This document shows positions 1-8,358 of a DNA stretch of 64,000 nucleotides, in pieces. The notes under the pieces were generated by a model, which saw only the letters and a program-made list of their open reading frames with translations, made no database searches and had not been told where the DNA came from. The DNA lies in assembly GCF_009755605.1 (NCBI RefSeq), contig NZ_WPNZ01000011.1, positions 206,093 through 270,092 of the forward strand, given 5' to 3'. The position numbers and the translations under genes are program-made. Position 1 is the stretch's first letter. Every line of letters starts with the position of its first letter. This DNA comes from Streptomyces typhae (GTDB lineage: Bacteria; Actinomycetota; Actinomycetes; Streptomycetales; Streptomycetaceae).

Positions 1-130
1 CTCGTGTGCGGCGCCCAGTGCCTGTGCGGCACTCGACTCGTGTGCGGCGCCCCACGCCTGTGCCGAATCCGACGCCTGTGCGGCGCTCGGTGCCTGTGCG
101 ACGTCCGACTCGTGTGCGGCACCAGGTTCG
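1..130 (-). repeat. Imperfect short repeats coding an Ala/His/Gln-rich linker
   Basis: The element GTGCGGCGC and variants (GTGCGGCAC, GTGCCGAAT) recur about every 15-18 bp. On the minus strand they encode runs such as AQASDSAQAWGAAHES. They lie inside the SAV_2336-type gene, keep its frame, and probably form a flexible linker downstream of the NTPase. Confidence 0.55.
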
Positions 131-2724
131 CCCGAGGCGCCTGGGCTGCCGGTGCCGGCGGGGCCTTGGGCGGCCCCGGGCACGTCGGCAGGGTCGTGTC
201 CCTCGGCGGCACCCAGCCCCATACCGCCGCCCAGCCCGTCGGCAGCACCCCCACCCCCGGTACCGCCCAGCCCCTCGGCAGCACCCTGGCCCTCGGCGTC
301 GTCGCAACTGCCGGCAGTACCCGTACCCCGCGCGGCGTCGAGCCCCGCGGCCCCGCCGTCCTCCTCGCTCAGCCCCTTGGCGTCGTCCAGGACGAGTACC
401 CAGCCGTGGTGCGCTGCGAGCCATCCGATCGCCCACTCCGCCGCGCGGGAAACTCGCGCGGGATCCGGCAGGGGGGTGTCGTCTTCCCCCAGCAGGGCGT
501 GCGTCAGCCGCGCGAGGTCCTCGGCGATCGTCTCCTGCGACTGCGCCCGCACCCACCACACCGGACGCGCCGCGCCGCCGCGCGCGACGCCCGCCGCCCA
601 GTGCGCGGCGAGCGCCGTCTTGCCCACACCTGCCACCCCGGTCACGACCACCGTGGCCGGGCCCTCGGCGCGGGACGCCAAGGAGAACGTGCCCTCCAGG
701 ACGGCCAGTTCCCGCACCCGGCCCACGAGGAGCTCACGCGGCGGCCGGTTCGTCAGGCCGCGCGGGCAGGTCACCGAGGCTGCCGGGGGCAGTGCCCACA
801 GGGCTTCCCTCTCCTCCCCCGCCGCTTCCGCGATCCCCGGGGGTACCGAGGCCCCCGGGATCGCCGGGGACGCCGGGGGCACCGACGGCACTGCGGGCCC
901 CGGCGGCCCCGGCGGCCCCGGCGCCTCGTGCCGCCCACCCGCCCGCAGCGGAGTCGCCCGCACCAGCAGCACCTCCAACGCCTCCTCGCTCACCAGCGCG
1001 AACGGTTCGCCGGGGGCGCCGAGGCCGCGGGTGCCCGTGCCGGCCGCGACCGGGACGACGGCGCGGAAGGTGCGGGCCGCCGAGCCCGCCCTGGTCTCGA
1101 TCTCCCGGCCGATACGGTGCAGCAGGTCGGCGGCGGCGAGGGACTCGGGGCGGGGCAGGGTGCCGAGGAGGGCGGCCCGTGCGCCGGGCACGAACCGGTA
1201 GAGGCCCCGTTCCGGCTCCACGGGTTCGAGCAGCCCGCTGAGCAGCACCTCGGCGAGGTCACTCGGCCGCGACCCGGGCGTCACGCGCTGCTGTATCAGC
1301 CGCATGACGGGCAGCGCGGGCACCGAGAGGGCGATGTGCGCGGCGAGCTCGGCGGCCGTGGGCGAGGCGGCGGCCTGGAAGCGCAGGACGCGTTCGGTGA
1401 TCGGCAGGTCGCTCTCGTCGGCGAGGGGCCGCCCGTGCGGGACGGTGTCCGCGCGGACGTGGGTGACGGCCGTGTCGCGGCGGCGGTCGCCCACGGCCAT
1501 GACGAGCCCCGCCCAGTCCCCGAGCCAGTCCGGGGACAGTTCGAGGACCGGCACGGGCAGCGTGCCCCCGGGGGCACGGACCCGGCCGTCGTGGGGCGCG
1601 AACCGCAGTGCCGTGTTGGGGGCGCCCGCGCGGGAGGCGATCGCCCGGCCGGGCACGGCGGGGGCGGCGGTGCGCCGCCAGAGACGTTCGGGCAGCGGTT
1701 GCAGGACGGCCGTGGGGCCGCGCCGCGCCCACAGGTGTAGCGCGGGGCCCGCACGCCCGCCCCACCAGTGCGGCCCCGAGCAGTCGCTGAGGACGAGGAC
1801 GACCTGGCGTCCGGTCGGGTCGACCACGGCCGCGGGCGCCATCGCGGGCCCCTTGGCCGAGATCCGCAGCCCGACGCGGCCCGGCACGTCGACGAGGTGC
1901 CAGACGCGGACGTCCCGGAAGGCACCGGTGCGGTGCATGGCGTCGCGCAACTCCCCTACCAGGGGGAGCCACACGCTCATCGAGGGGCCGATGTCGACGA
2001 CGAGGGCGAGGCTCAGGAGCCGGTCGGTCGCGGGAACCAGGACGGGCGCGACGGGCGCGACGCGCGCGAAGGAGGCGAAGGGGCGCGCCCCGGCCCTGCG
2101 GGCGGCGCGCTCCGCCGTCGCCTGCTCGTCGAGGATGCGGCGGCGCGGGTCGGGGACCCGGCGTTTCAGCGGGCGCAGGGCGCGCTGGATGGCCAGTTCG
2201 TGGCGCAGGGCCTGCGGGGCGGGTACGAGGACGTCGTCGGCGTCGCTGCCGGGGTGCGGGGTGCCGTGCGGCAGATGCAGGGCGGTGCGCCCGTCCGCGC
2301 CGGAACCGTCCGCCCCGGAGGCGGACGATCCGGGACCGGGCACATCGACTCCGGTCGCACCGCCCCCGGGCGCACCGGCTCCGGACGCATCGGCTCCGGG
2401 TCCGCCGCCTTCGGCCGCGCCGGCCCCCGTGCCCGCTCCCGACCCCGCACCGTCGCCCGTCTCCCCCGCACCGTCCACCGCGTCGTCGGCGCGCCGCCCC
2501 TCCGCACCGGAGCCGCGGCGGTGCAGGCCCGAGTGCCCCGGGCCTCCGCGCGGCCCCGCGCCGGGCGCCCCGCCGGACACCGGCCGCCCTTCGGCGTCCC
2601 CTTCCGCACCCGTACCCGCGGGCGGTGGCAGGCGTTCGGCCAGCCACACCATCTCCGCCAGCTCCAGGGGCGTGACCGGCGGCCCCAGCTCCGCGAGGGC
2701 GGCCTGGAGCCGCTCAAGCGTCAT
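1..2724 (-). CDS. SAV_2336-type protein with vWA-like and P-loop NTPase domains (C-terminus outside window)
   Basis: About 908 residues are visible before the window edge; no stop is reached. The ATG at 2724 overlaps the end of the MoxR gene by 11 bp. Order: a short N-terminal helix, a long Gly/Ala-rich linker (about residues 40-150), the LRPLKRR segment typical of SAV_2336-like proteins (near 183), a vWA-like domain with a MIDAS-type DIGPSMS motif (near 241), then an NB-ARC-like NTPase with Walker A GVAGVGKT (near 700). The last part is again Ala-rich repeats. In known actinomycete relatives such an N-terminus precedes NB-ARC and TPR domains, including FxsT of FxSxx-COOH peptide systems. I infer a signal-responsive NTPase working with the upstream MoxR and protease. 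Whether it is FxsT-like depends on the unseen sequence to the left. Confidence 0.72.
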   Translation of the reverse strand, partial: MTLERLQAALAELGPPVTPLELAEMVWLAERLPPPAGTGAEGDAEGRPVSGGAPGAGPRGGPGHSGLHRRGSGAEGRRADDAVDGAGETGDGAGSGAGTGAGAAEGGGPGADASGAGAPGGGATGVDVPGPGSSASGADGSGADGRTALHLPHGTPHPGSDADDVLVPAPQALRHELAIQRALRPLKRRVPDPRRRILDEQATAERAARRAGARPFASFARVAPVAPVLVPATDRLLSLALVVDIGPSMSVWLPLVGELRDAMHRTGAFRDVRVWHLVDVPGRVGLRISAKGPAMAPAAVVDPTGRQVVLVLSDCSGPHWWGGRAGPALHLWARRGPTAVLQPLPERLWRRTAAPAVPGRAIASRAGAPNTALRFAPHDGRVRAPGGTLPVPVLELSPDWLGDWAGLVMAVGDRRRDTAVTHVRADTVPHGRPLADESDLPITERVLRFQAAASPTAAELAAHIALSVPALPVMRLIQQRVTPGSRPSDLAEVLLSGLLEPVEPERGLYRFVPGARAALLGTLPRPESLAAADLLHRIGREIETRAGSAARTFRAVVPVAAGTGTRGLGAPGEPFALVSEEALEVLLVRATPLRAGGRHEAPGPPGPPGPAVPSVPPASPAIPGASVPPGIAEAAGEEREALWALPPAASVTCPRGLTNRPPRELLVGRVRELAVLEGTFSLASRAEGPATVVVTGVAGVGKTALAAHWAAGVARGGAARPVWWVRAQSQETIAEDLARLTHALLGEDDTPLPDPARVSRAAEWAIGWLAAHHGWVLVLDDAKGLSEEDGGAAGLDAARGTGTAGSCDDAEGQGAAEGLGGTGGGGAADGLGGGMGLGAAEGHDPADVPGAAQGPAGTGSPGASGEPGAAHESDVAQAPSAAQASDSAQAWGAAHESSAAQALGAAHE

Positions 2725-4213
2725 CGGACCGGGTGGGTTCGGAACTCAGATACGGCATGACCTGGTCCGCCAGCTCCTCCACGGTCTCCGGGCGCTCGGT
2801 GAACGACGCGTGGTGGCACATGTAGATGGCGTTCAGGAGCTGGTCGTTGGCGAGCAGACCGCCGCCGCGCCGCTCGAAGAACCGCTGGACGACCCGTCGT
2901 ACGCCTTCGGGGAGCGCGTCGTCCTGCCGCCCCTCGCCGGCGCCGACGACTCCGCCGAGGTGTTCACGGACGATGGCGGTCAGCTCGTCCACGCCCGCGG
3001 GCTGCTTCAGGTCCACGGTCACGCAGCGGCGCAGGAAGGCGGGCGGGAACTCGCGCTCGCCGTTGCTCGTCATCACGATGAAGGGGAAGGCGCGGCAGGT
3101 GACGGTGCCGTCGCGGATCTCCACGCGGTCGGTGGTGCTGTCGGCGGTCATCACCCTGGCGGTGGGCTCCGCGCGGCGGGCCAGCTCGACGAGTTCGTAC
3201 GACCCCTTCTCGAAGATGGTGAGCAGGTCGTTGGGGAGGTCGATGTCGCTCTTGTCGATCTCGTCGACGAGCAGGACGCGTGGTCGTTCGTAGGGCAGCA
3301 GGGCGGTGCCGAGCGGGCCGAGCCGCAGGAAGTCGCCGATGTCGTCCGGCTGCGGACCGGTTCCGCCGGGCCGCGCCCGCTCGGCGGCGTACAGACGCGT
3401 CAGCGGGTCGTAGGCGTACAGCCCGTCCCGCAGGGTGACGCGGCTGGTGATCGGCCAGTGCAGGACTCTGCCCAGACGCAGTTCGTGGGCGACGGCGTAG
3501 GCGAGGGACGACTTGCCGGTGCCGGGTGCGCCGGTCACGAGCAGCGGCCTGCGCAGATAGAGGGCGGCGTTGACCTGGCGGACGGCGTCCTTGCCCGGCC
3601 GGTAGCTGACGGCGGCGTGCTGGTTGCCGCTGTCGCCCTGCGGGGTGCGCAGGGGCGGGCCGCCGGTGAAGGTCCGCCAGGGCGGCGGCGCGGGGAGCCG
3701 GTCGACGCCGTCGTGCGGGCGGCGGCTGCCGGAGTAGATCTGCCAGGACGTCAGCAACGGCTCGGCACCGGACGGCCCGGCTCCGGACGGCTCGGCACCG
3801 GTCGGCCCGACGGCGGACGGATCACCGCTGGACCGATCGCCGCCGGACGGCACGGCAGGTGGCGACCCGGCGCCGGGCGGCTCGGCGCCGGACGGGTCGA
3901 CGGCGGACGGGCCGGGGGACGACGCGTCGCGGACGGACGGCTCAGGGGACGACGACCCGGAGGCGGACGGCCCAGGAGACGACGACCCGGAAGCGGACGG
4001 CCCAGGAGACGACGGCCCGGAGGCGGACGGCCCAGGAGACGACGACCCGGAAGCGGACGGCCCAGGAGACGACGACCCGGAAGCGGACGGCCCAGGAGAC
4101 GACGACCCGGAAGCGGACGGCCCAGGGGACGGCGGGTCGGGGGACGGCGGCGATGATGCCGACGAGGCGGGTGGCGTGGGCGGTGTCGCAGGGGTGGGAG
4201 GTGTCGGCGGCAT
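2714..4213 (-). CDS. MoxR-like AAA+ ATPase with repetitive Ser/Pro-rich N-terminal arm
   Basis: 499 residues. I chose the ATG at 4213 because AGGAGG lies 6 bp upstream; an in-frame ATG at 4249 has no such site. Residues 1 to about 150 are low complexity (repeated SPGPSASGSS and PSGAEPSGAG). The AAA+ core follows with Walker A GAPGTGKS (about 227-234), Walker B VLLVDEIDKSD (near 311) and a sensor-1 region ending in MTSNGEREFPPAFLRRC. MoxR ATPases usually remodel vWA-containing partners, and the next gene encodes a vWA-like domain. The gene starts 42 bp after the trypsin/VMAP stop and overlaps the next start by 11 bp, so the four genes are very likely co-transcribed. Confidence 0.85.
   Translation of the reverse strand: MPPTPPTPATPPTPPASSASSPPSPDPPSPGPSASGSSSPGPSASGSSSPGPSASGSSSPGPSASGPSSPGPSASGSSSPGPSASGSSSPEPSVRDASSPGPSAVDPSGAEPPGAGSPPAVPSGGDRSSGDPSAVGPTGAEPSGAGPSGAEPLLTSWQIYSGSRRPHDGVDRLPAPPPWRTFTGGPPLRTPQGDSGNQHAAVSYRPGKDAVRQVNAALYLRRPLLVTGAPGTGKSSLAYAVAHELRLGRVLHWPITSRVTLRDGLYAYDPLTRLYAAERARPGGTGPQPDDIGDFLRLGPLGTALLPYERPRVLLVDEIDKSDIDLPNDLLTIFEKGSYELVELARRAEPTARVMTADSTTDRVEIRDGTVTCRAFPFIVMTSNGEREFPPAFLRRCVTVDLKQPAGVDELTAIVREHLGGVVGAGEGRQDDALPEGVRRVVQRFFERRGGGLLANDQLLNAIYMCHHASFTERPETVEELADQVMPYLSSEPTRSDDA
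3931..4140 (-). repeat. 30-bp tandem repeat, about 7 units, inside the MoxR gene
   Basis: Units of 30 bp start at 3931, 3961, 3991, 4021, 4051, 4081 and 4111. The inner ones are almost identical and the first and last have drifted. Thirty is a multiple of three, so copy-number change would lengthen or shorten the Ser/Pro-rich arm by ten residues without breaking the frame. A looser repeat of similar composition continues at about 3755-3900. Confidence 0.85.
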
Positions 4214-4255
4214 GGCGGTTCCTCCTGTGCTTGCCGGCCGCGGGGGCACGGCGCC

Positions 4256-6046
4256 TCAGGCGCCCGGTACGCCCATGGCCAGCGGCGGATCGGGGATGCG
4301 TGCGGGGTCGTCCCAGAACAGCGTGAGGCGCCGCCCGCAGTGGTCGGCGTCGCCCGTGTACGGGGAGTGGGCCTCCTTGCGCAGCCGCATGACCTCGACG
4401 GGCAGCCGGTCGGGGTGGCTCGTGCCGACGGCCGTGGTCAGCCGTTCCAGGAACGTGTCCGAGGTGCACACGCCGGTCCTGCCCTCGCAGCACGCGGACC
4501 GCCGCCACAGCATGATCGGCACACCGGTGTCGAGGGCCGCGGCGAGTCCGTCCTCCGCGGGGTGGGTGGCGTACGCGAGGGCGCACAGGTCCTCCTCGGC
4601 GTCGAACCAGCCGTAGAACTCCTCGTAGCCGAAGCCCAGCGCGCAGGCGACGGGCACCGGCCGGGTCTCGCCGCGGGCCCGCACCGTGCGCCAGCGCTCA
4701 CGGGTCAGATGGGTGACGGTCAGCGGTTTCAGGCGCTCCACGTGGCGGACGACGACGGGCACGGTCCGGAGCGGGCGCGGCCGGGACGCGCCCGGCTCGC
4801 GCAGCTCCCACTCCTCGTAGGGCAGGTGCATCAGGCCCTGCGGGACCACGAACTCCAGCATCCAGTCGCAGTCGTGGAGCAGCCGTGCCTGGGCCGCGAG
4901 CACCGCCTCGACCTTGGCGCGCACCTGGTCGCGGCGGATCCGCTCGGTGGCCGTGCCGGCGACCGCCGTCCCGTCGACGGCCGTGATCACGGTCAGTTCG
5001 AGCCGTGCGCCCCGGGTGACGGGGTCGAGCCGTACGATCACCGATCCGGTCCTGACCGTGCCGGACTGCCCGGCGCGCGGCTGCCGGGGGCGGCCGTGGC
5101 GCGTCGTGCCCGGTTCGTAGCCGTCGAGGCGGCCGCGCATCCAGTCCTCCACGGCGGTGGCGGTGCCGTCGGGCAGGTGCGGCACGAGGGCGGTGAGCAG
5201 ACGCAGCAGCCGGTCGTGGCCGGAGACGTACTCGCCGACGTAGCGGACGGCCGCCCAGGTGGAGGGGAACGGCGGCAGCGGGCGCCGGAACGTCGGGAAG
5301 GCCGCGCGCACGACGTGTTCGAGGCCGACGCCCGGCTTGACGCCTTCGAGCAGGGCGCGCAGCGCGCACCGCGCGTCCCGTGCGAGCCAGTCGAGGTCGA
5401 GGAGGTCGTCCAGGCCCTCCCAGTGCCTGCGGATGGTACGCAGGGGCATCATGCGGCCGATGTACCCGGCGTGGTCGCCGTGCAGCACGGCGTCGGTGAC
5501 CATGCCGACGACGTGCCCGGTCCCCGGGTCGTACACGGCCGCGCCGCTGAACCCCTCGTCGAGGCGGCGCAGATGGGCCTGTTCGACCTCGATCTCCTGC
5601 CACTCGGGGCCGAGCGTGCGGTCCCCGCTGGTGCGCAGCGTGACGTACGCGCCCTGTGCCTCGTGCCCGTCGGGGAAGCCGAGGGCGCGCAGTTCACGGG
5701 TGGCGGCGCGGGCGTCGCCCGCGACCGGCCACAGCGCGTCGGCCGGCGCGAACACGCAGGGCGCGACGGCGGACGGCAGCGGCTGAGCCAGTTCGACGAC
5801 GGCGATGTCGCCGGGGTCCCCCGGGCGCCGCCAGTCGCCGCGCCACGTCACCGTCGCGGGCAGTCCGCCCGCGAGTGCGGGCAGGGTGTCCGCGAGCCCC
5901 GGCAGCGTCACGGACACCTCGGGGCGGCCCTGGACGACGTGGGCGCAGGTGACGAGCCGCGTGCGGTCGACCAGGAGCCCGGCGCCGAGGGCCGCTCCGT
6001 CCGCACCGCCGATCCTCGCGCGCCAGCACTGCACGGCGGCGCTCAC
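4256..6046 (-). CDS. Trypsin-like serine protease fused to a VMAP-C domain
   Basis: 596 residues from a GTG at 6046, whose bases overlap the TGA of the upstream Trypco1 gene (GTGA, 4 bp). Residues 1 to about 200 form a trypsin-fold domain with the full triad: His36 in TCAHVV, Asp80 in PGDIAVVEL and Ser167 in EGFSGAAV. There is no signal peptide, so it should act in the cytoplasm. A helical middle segment follows (about 230-330). The C-terminal 250 residues carry features of the vWA-MoxR-associated protein domain: FVVPQGLMHLPYEEWEL, a vVRHVERL segment, and the closing LFWDDPARIPDPP. In the published ternary-system model this protease is the effector and the MoxR-vWA pair controls it. Confidence 0.85.
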   Translation of the reverse strand: MSAAVQCWRARIGGADGAALGAGLLVDRTRLVTCAHVVQGRPEVSVTLPGLADTLPALAGGLPATVTWRGDWRRPGDPGDIAVVELAQPLPSAVAPCVFAPADALWPVAGDARAATRELRALGFPDGHEAQGAYVTLRTSGDRTLGPEWQEIEVEQAHLRRLDEGFSGAAVYDPGTGHVVGMVTDAVLHGDHAGYIGRMMPLRTIRRHWEGLDDLLDLDWLARDARCALRALLEGVKPGVGLEHVVRAAFPTFRRPLPPFPSTWAAVRYVGEYVSGHDRLLRLLTALVPHLPDGTATAVEDWMRGRLDGYEPGTTRHGRPRQPRAGQSGTVRTGSVIVRLDPVTRGARLELTVITAVDGTAVAGTATERIRRDQVRAKVEAVLAAQARLLHDCDWMLEFVVPQGLMHLPYEEWELREPGASRPRPLRTVPVVVRHVERLKPLTVTHLTRERWRTVRARGETRPVPVACALGFGYEEFYGWFDAEEDLCALAYATHPAEDGLAAALDTGVPIMLWRRSACCEGRTGVCTSDTFLERLTTAVGTSHPDRLPVEVMRLRKEAHSPYTGDADHCGRRLTLFWDDPARIPDPPLAMGVPGA

Positions 6047-6393
6047 CGCTCGTCCTGTGTCCCGCCCTCCCCGCGCGCCCACCGCAGCTTGACGGTCAAG
6101 TGCCCCTCGGCGGCCGTCTTGGCGATGACGGCGCCCGCGGCGGCGCTGAGCTTCACCCCGAACTCCAGGCAGATCTCGTCGGCGTCGACCGCCTTCGTGC
6201 GGAACGTGCGCAGCGCGGACAGGGCGGCGCCGCGCACCTGGGACAGGGCCGTCTCGAACCGCTCCTCCACGTCCCGCACCCCGCCGGGCGCGCCCACCCC
6301 GCGCGCGACGGACTGGTACCCGGGGTCCCGGGTGTCCACCTCCACGACGACCGGCCCCTCGTCGGACTCCCAGCGCAAAAGCCCCTGCGACAT
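6043..6393 (-). CDS. Trypco1 (CU044_2847-type) trypsin-co-occurring protein
   Basis: 116 residues from the ATG at 6393, preceded by GAGGGGGG; an in-frame ATG farther upstream lacks a ribosome site. The protein is small and probably beta-alpha folded. It has the family pattern of an N-terminal strand ending in VVVEVD, a central helix (EERFETALSQVRGAALSALRT), and the ending EICLEFGVKLSAAAGAVIAKTAAEGHLTVKLRW. Such proteins are named for their constant neighbourhood with trypsin-fold proteases. Biochemical function is unknown; a regulator, inhibitor or substrate of the protease are plausible inferences. It is the first gene of the four-gene operon and is divergent from the VOC gene. Confidence 0.8.
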   Translation of the reverse strand: MSQGLLRWESDEGPVVVEVDTRDPGYQSVARGVGAPGGVRDVEERFETALSQVRGAALSALRTFRTKAVDADEICLEFGVKLSAAAGAVIAKTAAEGHLTVKLRWARGEGGTQDER

Positions 6394-6529
6394 GTGCGAC
6401 CCCCCCCTCGGTCGATACACCGTCCTCCCCCCGCACACATGCGGTCAACACGTGCGCGCCACACATGCGTCGAGCTGCCCGGCGTCAACCCCTCACTCCC
6501 TCTATTCAACTTTGACTAGGATGACGGTC
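6394..6529. promoter_or_regulatory. Divergent promoter region of the Trypco1 operon and the VOC gene
   Basis: This 136-bp spacer must contain the promoter of the four-gene minus-strand operon and that of the plus-strand VOC gene. CACACATGCG occurs twice as a direct repeat (6434-6443 and 6460-6469, 26 bp apart), a possible operator. At its right end TAGGAT (6517-6522) is a good -10 hexamer for the VOC gene. I could not fix a -35 for either direction. Confidence 0.45.
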
Positions 6530-7231
6530 ATGGCCGAGAAAACCATTCCCTTGCTGCCCTGCCGGACCATCCAGCCCGTCGTCGACTTCTACACCGCGCT
6601 CGGGTTCGAGACGACGTACCTCCAGAAGAGCCCGTACGCGTACGCCGTGGTCGAACGCGGCGCCGTGGAGCTTCAGTTCTTCGGGATGAAGGAGTACGAC
6701 CCCGCCGAGTCGATCTCGGGCTGCTACATCCTCACGGACGACGTGGACACGCTGTACGCGGACTTCCGGGCGGGCCTGAAGGCGGCGTACGGGAGGATCC
6801 CGCGCCGGGGGCTGCCGCGCATGGGGCCGCTGAAGGACATGTCGTACGGAGTACGGCAGTTCCTGATGACCGACCCGGCCGGGAACAGCATCCGCGTCGG
6901 CAGGCCGATCAGCGAGGACCAGGGGCACAGGGCCGCGCCCAAGGAGACCTTCGCGCGGGCGCTGCACGTCGCGGACGTCTTCGTGGACTCCAAGGAGGAC
7001 CTGCCGGGCGCCGCGAAGGTCATCGACCGCGCCCTCGCCCTGGAGGACGAACAGCCCACCCCCGCGCAGCACGTGCGGCTGCTCGTGCTGCGCGGGGACA
7101 TCGCCCAGCGGGTCGGCGACGACGCCCTCGCGGCGAGGCTCCTCGACCGGGCCGCGGGGATCGCGCTCACGGAGGCGGAGCGGGAGGCGGTGCGGGACGC
7201 GCTGGTGCGGCTCGAAGAGCTGCGGGAGTAG
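6530..7231 (+). CDS. VOC-fold (glyoxalase/bleomycin-resistance-like) protein with helical C-terminal extension
   Basis: 233 residues. The first about 125 are a VOC module (TIQPVVDFYTALGFETTY, VELQFFGMKEYDP, FLMTDPAGNSIRVGRP), with one His-poor metal site, so the enzymatic substrate cannot be named. The C-terminal about 100 residues are helical and TPR-like (AAKVIDRALALEDEQPTPAQHVRLLVLRGDIAQ). The start is either 6521 or 6530. At 6530 the A of ATG lies 7 nt after a TAGGAT hexamer, so this may be a leaderless transcript; the same bases also offer AGGA as a weak ribosome site. A hairpin follows the stop. Confidence 0.75.
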   Translation: MAEKTIPLLPCRTIQPVVDFYTALGFETTYLQKSPYAYAVVERGAVELQFFGMKEYDPAESISGCYILTDDVDTLYADFRAGLKAAYGRIPRRGLPRMGPLKDMSYGVRQFLMTDPAGNSIRVGRPISEDQGHRAAPKETFARALHVADVFVDSKEDLPGAAKVIDRALALEDEQPTPAQHVRLLVLRGDIAQRVGDDALAARLLDRAAGIALTEAEREAVRDALVRLEELRE

Positions 7232-7255
7232 CGCCCCCGAAGGGAGCCGGGGGCG
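7232..7255. terminator. Hairpin between convergent genes
   Basis: CGCCCCCG (7232-7239) pairs perfectly with CGGGGGCG (7248-7255) around an 8-nt loop. It starts right after the VOC stop and precedes the stop of the convergent methyltransferase gene at 7271, so it can serve both. There is no T-run, as is usual in Streptomyces. Confidence 0.7.
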
Positions 7256-7270
7256 ACCGCGCGGGGCGCG

Positions 7271-8239
7271 TCAGCGTGCCGTCGCCACGTGGACCGTGTG
7301 GGCCGTCAGGAGGTACAGGTCGGCGCGGCGGTGCAGGCTCTCCTCGTCCTGCGGGTCGAGGAGGCGGTCCAGGGCGGCGAGGTCGTCGGGGGCGAGGCCC
7401 GCGGTGGAGTCGGGCGCGGCGGCGAACTCGCGGTAGCGCTCGAAGGTCGCGACGACATGGGCGCGGGCCGCGTCGTCGAGGGGCGCGGGCAGATCGAGCA
7501 GGAAGCTGCGCGTCGCCACGTGCCGCAGCCCGGCGGCCGTGAGCAGCGCGGGCCAGTGCTCCGTCGTCTCCTTGGCGCCCGGCAGGTCCGCCCGCATCCG
7601 CGCGAACCACTCCTCGTTGGCCGCGTCCAGGCGGGCCTGGAGTCCGGGGCGGCCGACGCCGAAGTCGCGCGGCAGGCTGCGCGGCGCGAGGCCGCCTTCG
7701 AGGACGGCGAGCACACCGCCGGGCGCGAGCCGCTCCGCGAGGGCGGTCAGCGCGGCCACCTGGTCGCCGACGTGATGCACGGAGCGGGCCGCCCAGATGA
7801 GGTCGGCGGGCGCCAGCTCGCCGAGCCCGCCGGGCAGTTCGGCGCGGTGGGTGCCGACCCGGCCGGCGAGGCCGAGGCGGGTCGCGCGGGCGGCCGCGCG
7901 GGCGAGCAGCGCCTCCTCGGGGTCCGCCGCGATCACCCGGGACGCGGGGAACGCCTCGGCGAGCAGACAGGACACGACGCCGGGGCCGCTGCCCGCGTCG
8001 ACGATCAGGGCCGGGTCGTCGCCCCGCTCCGCCGCGCCGCCGCCGTGCACCGTGCGGACGTCCCGCAGCCAGGCCGCCACCTCGCGGTAGACAGGGGCCG
8101 TGACCTCCGCGTTCTGCTCCAGGACGGGGGCCATGACGGCCCAGTCGATGTCACCGTGCCCGTGGCCGTGGCCGTGGCCATGGTCCTGCTTGTGGCCATG
8201 GCCCTGCTCGTGGCCGTGCCCGTGCCCCGTCACCGTCAT
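7271..8239 (-). CDS. Class I SAM-dependent methyltransferase with His-rich N-terminus
   Basis: 322 residues from the ATG at 8239. Residues 5-30 are a strip of alternating Gly-His with a few Gln/Lys/Asp (about ten histidines). This looks like a metal-binding tail and is unusual for the family. The Rossmann methyltransferase core follows, with motif I DAGSGPGVVSCLLAEAF, an acidic motif II (VIAADPEE) and post-I WAARSVHHVGDQ. The substrate is not evident. The HHVGDQ and LAPGGVLAVLEGG segments fit small-molecule methyltransferases of the UbiE/COQ5-like group. It points the same way as the next methyltransferase, 119 bp upstream, and could be part of one transcription unit. Confidence 0.8.
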   Translation of the reverse strand: MTVTGHGHGHEQGHGHKQDHGHGHGHGHGDIDWAVMAPVLEQNAEVTAPVYREVAAWLRDVRTVHGGGAAERGDDPALIVDAGSGPGVVSCLLAEAFPASRVIAADPEEALLARAAARATRLGLAGRVGTHRAELPGGLGELAPADLIWAARSVHHVGDQVAALTALAERLAPGGVLAVLEGGLAPRSLPRDFGVGRPGLQARLDAANEEWFARMRADLPGAKETTEHWPALLTAAGLRHVATRSFLLDLPAPLDDAARAHVVATFERYREFAAAPDSTAGLAPDDLAALDRLLDPQDEESLHRRADLYLLTAHTVHVATAR

Positions 8240-8358
8240 CGTCGCTGCCTCTCTCGCACTCTCGCCTGGGAACGCTGCCAGCGTGCCCCGCGCCCTCGCT
8301 TTCAGCCAGCCGCGTTGCCGTTCCGGCAAAAGGATCGCCTCGGCAGACGGCGGGCGCG

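Noticed and set aside
1304..4156. Very long plus-strand open frame opposite the MoxR and SAV_2336-type genes
   Set aside because: It is a by-product of high third-position GC on the opposite strand. The product is Arg/Gly/Pro-rich with no family pattern, and the minus-strand genes have motifs and ribosome sites.
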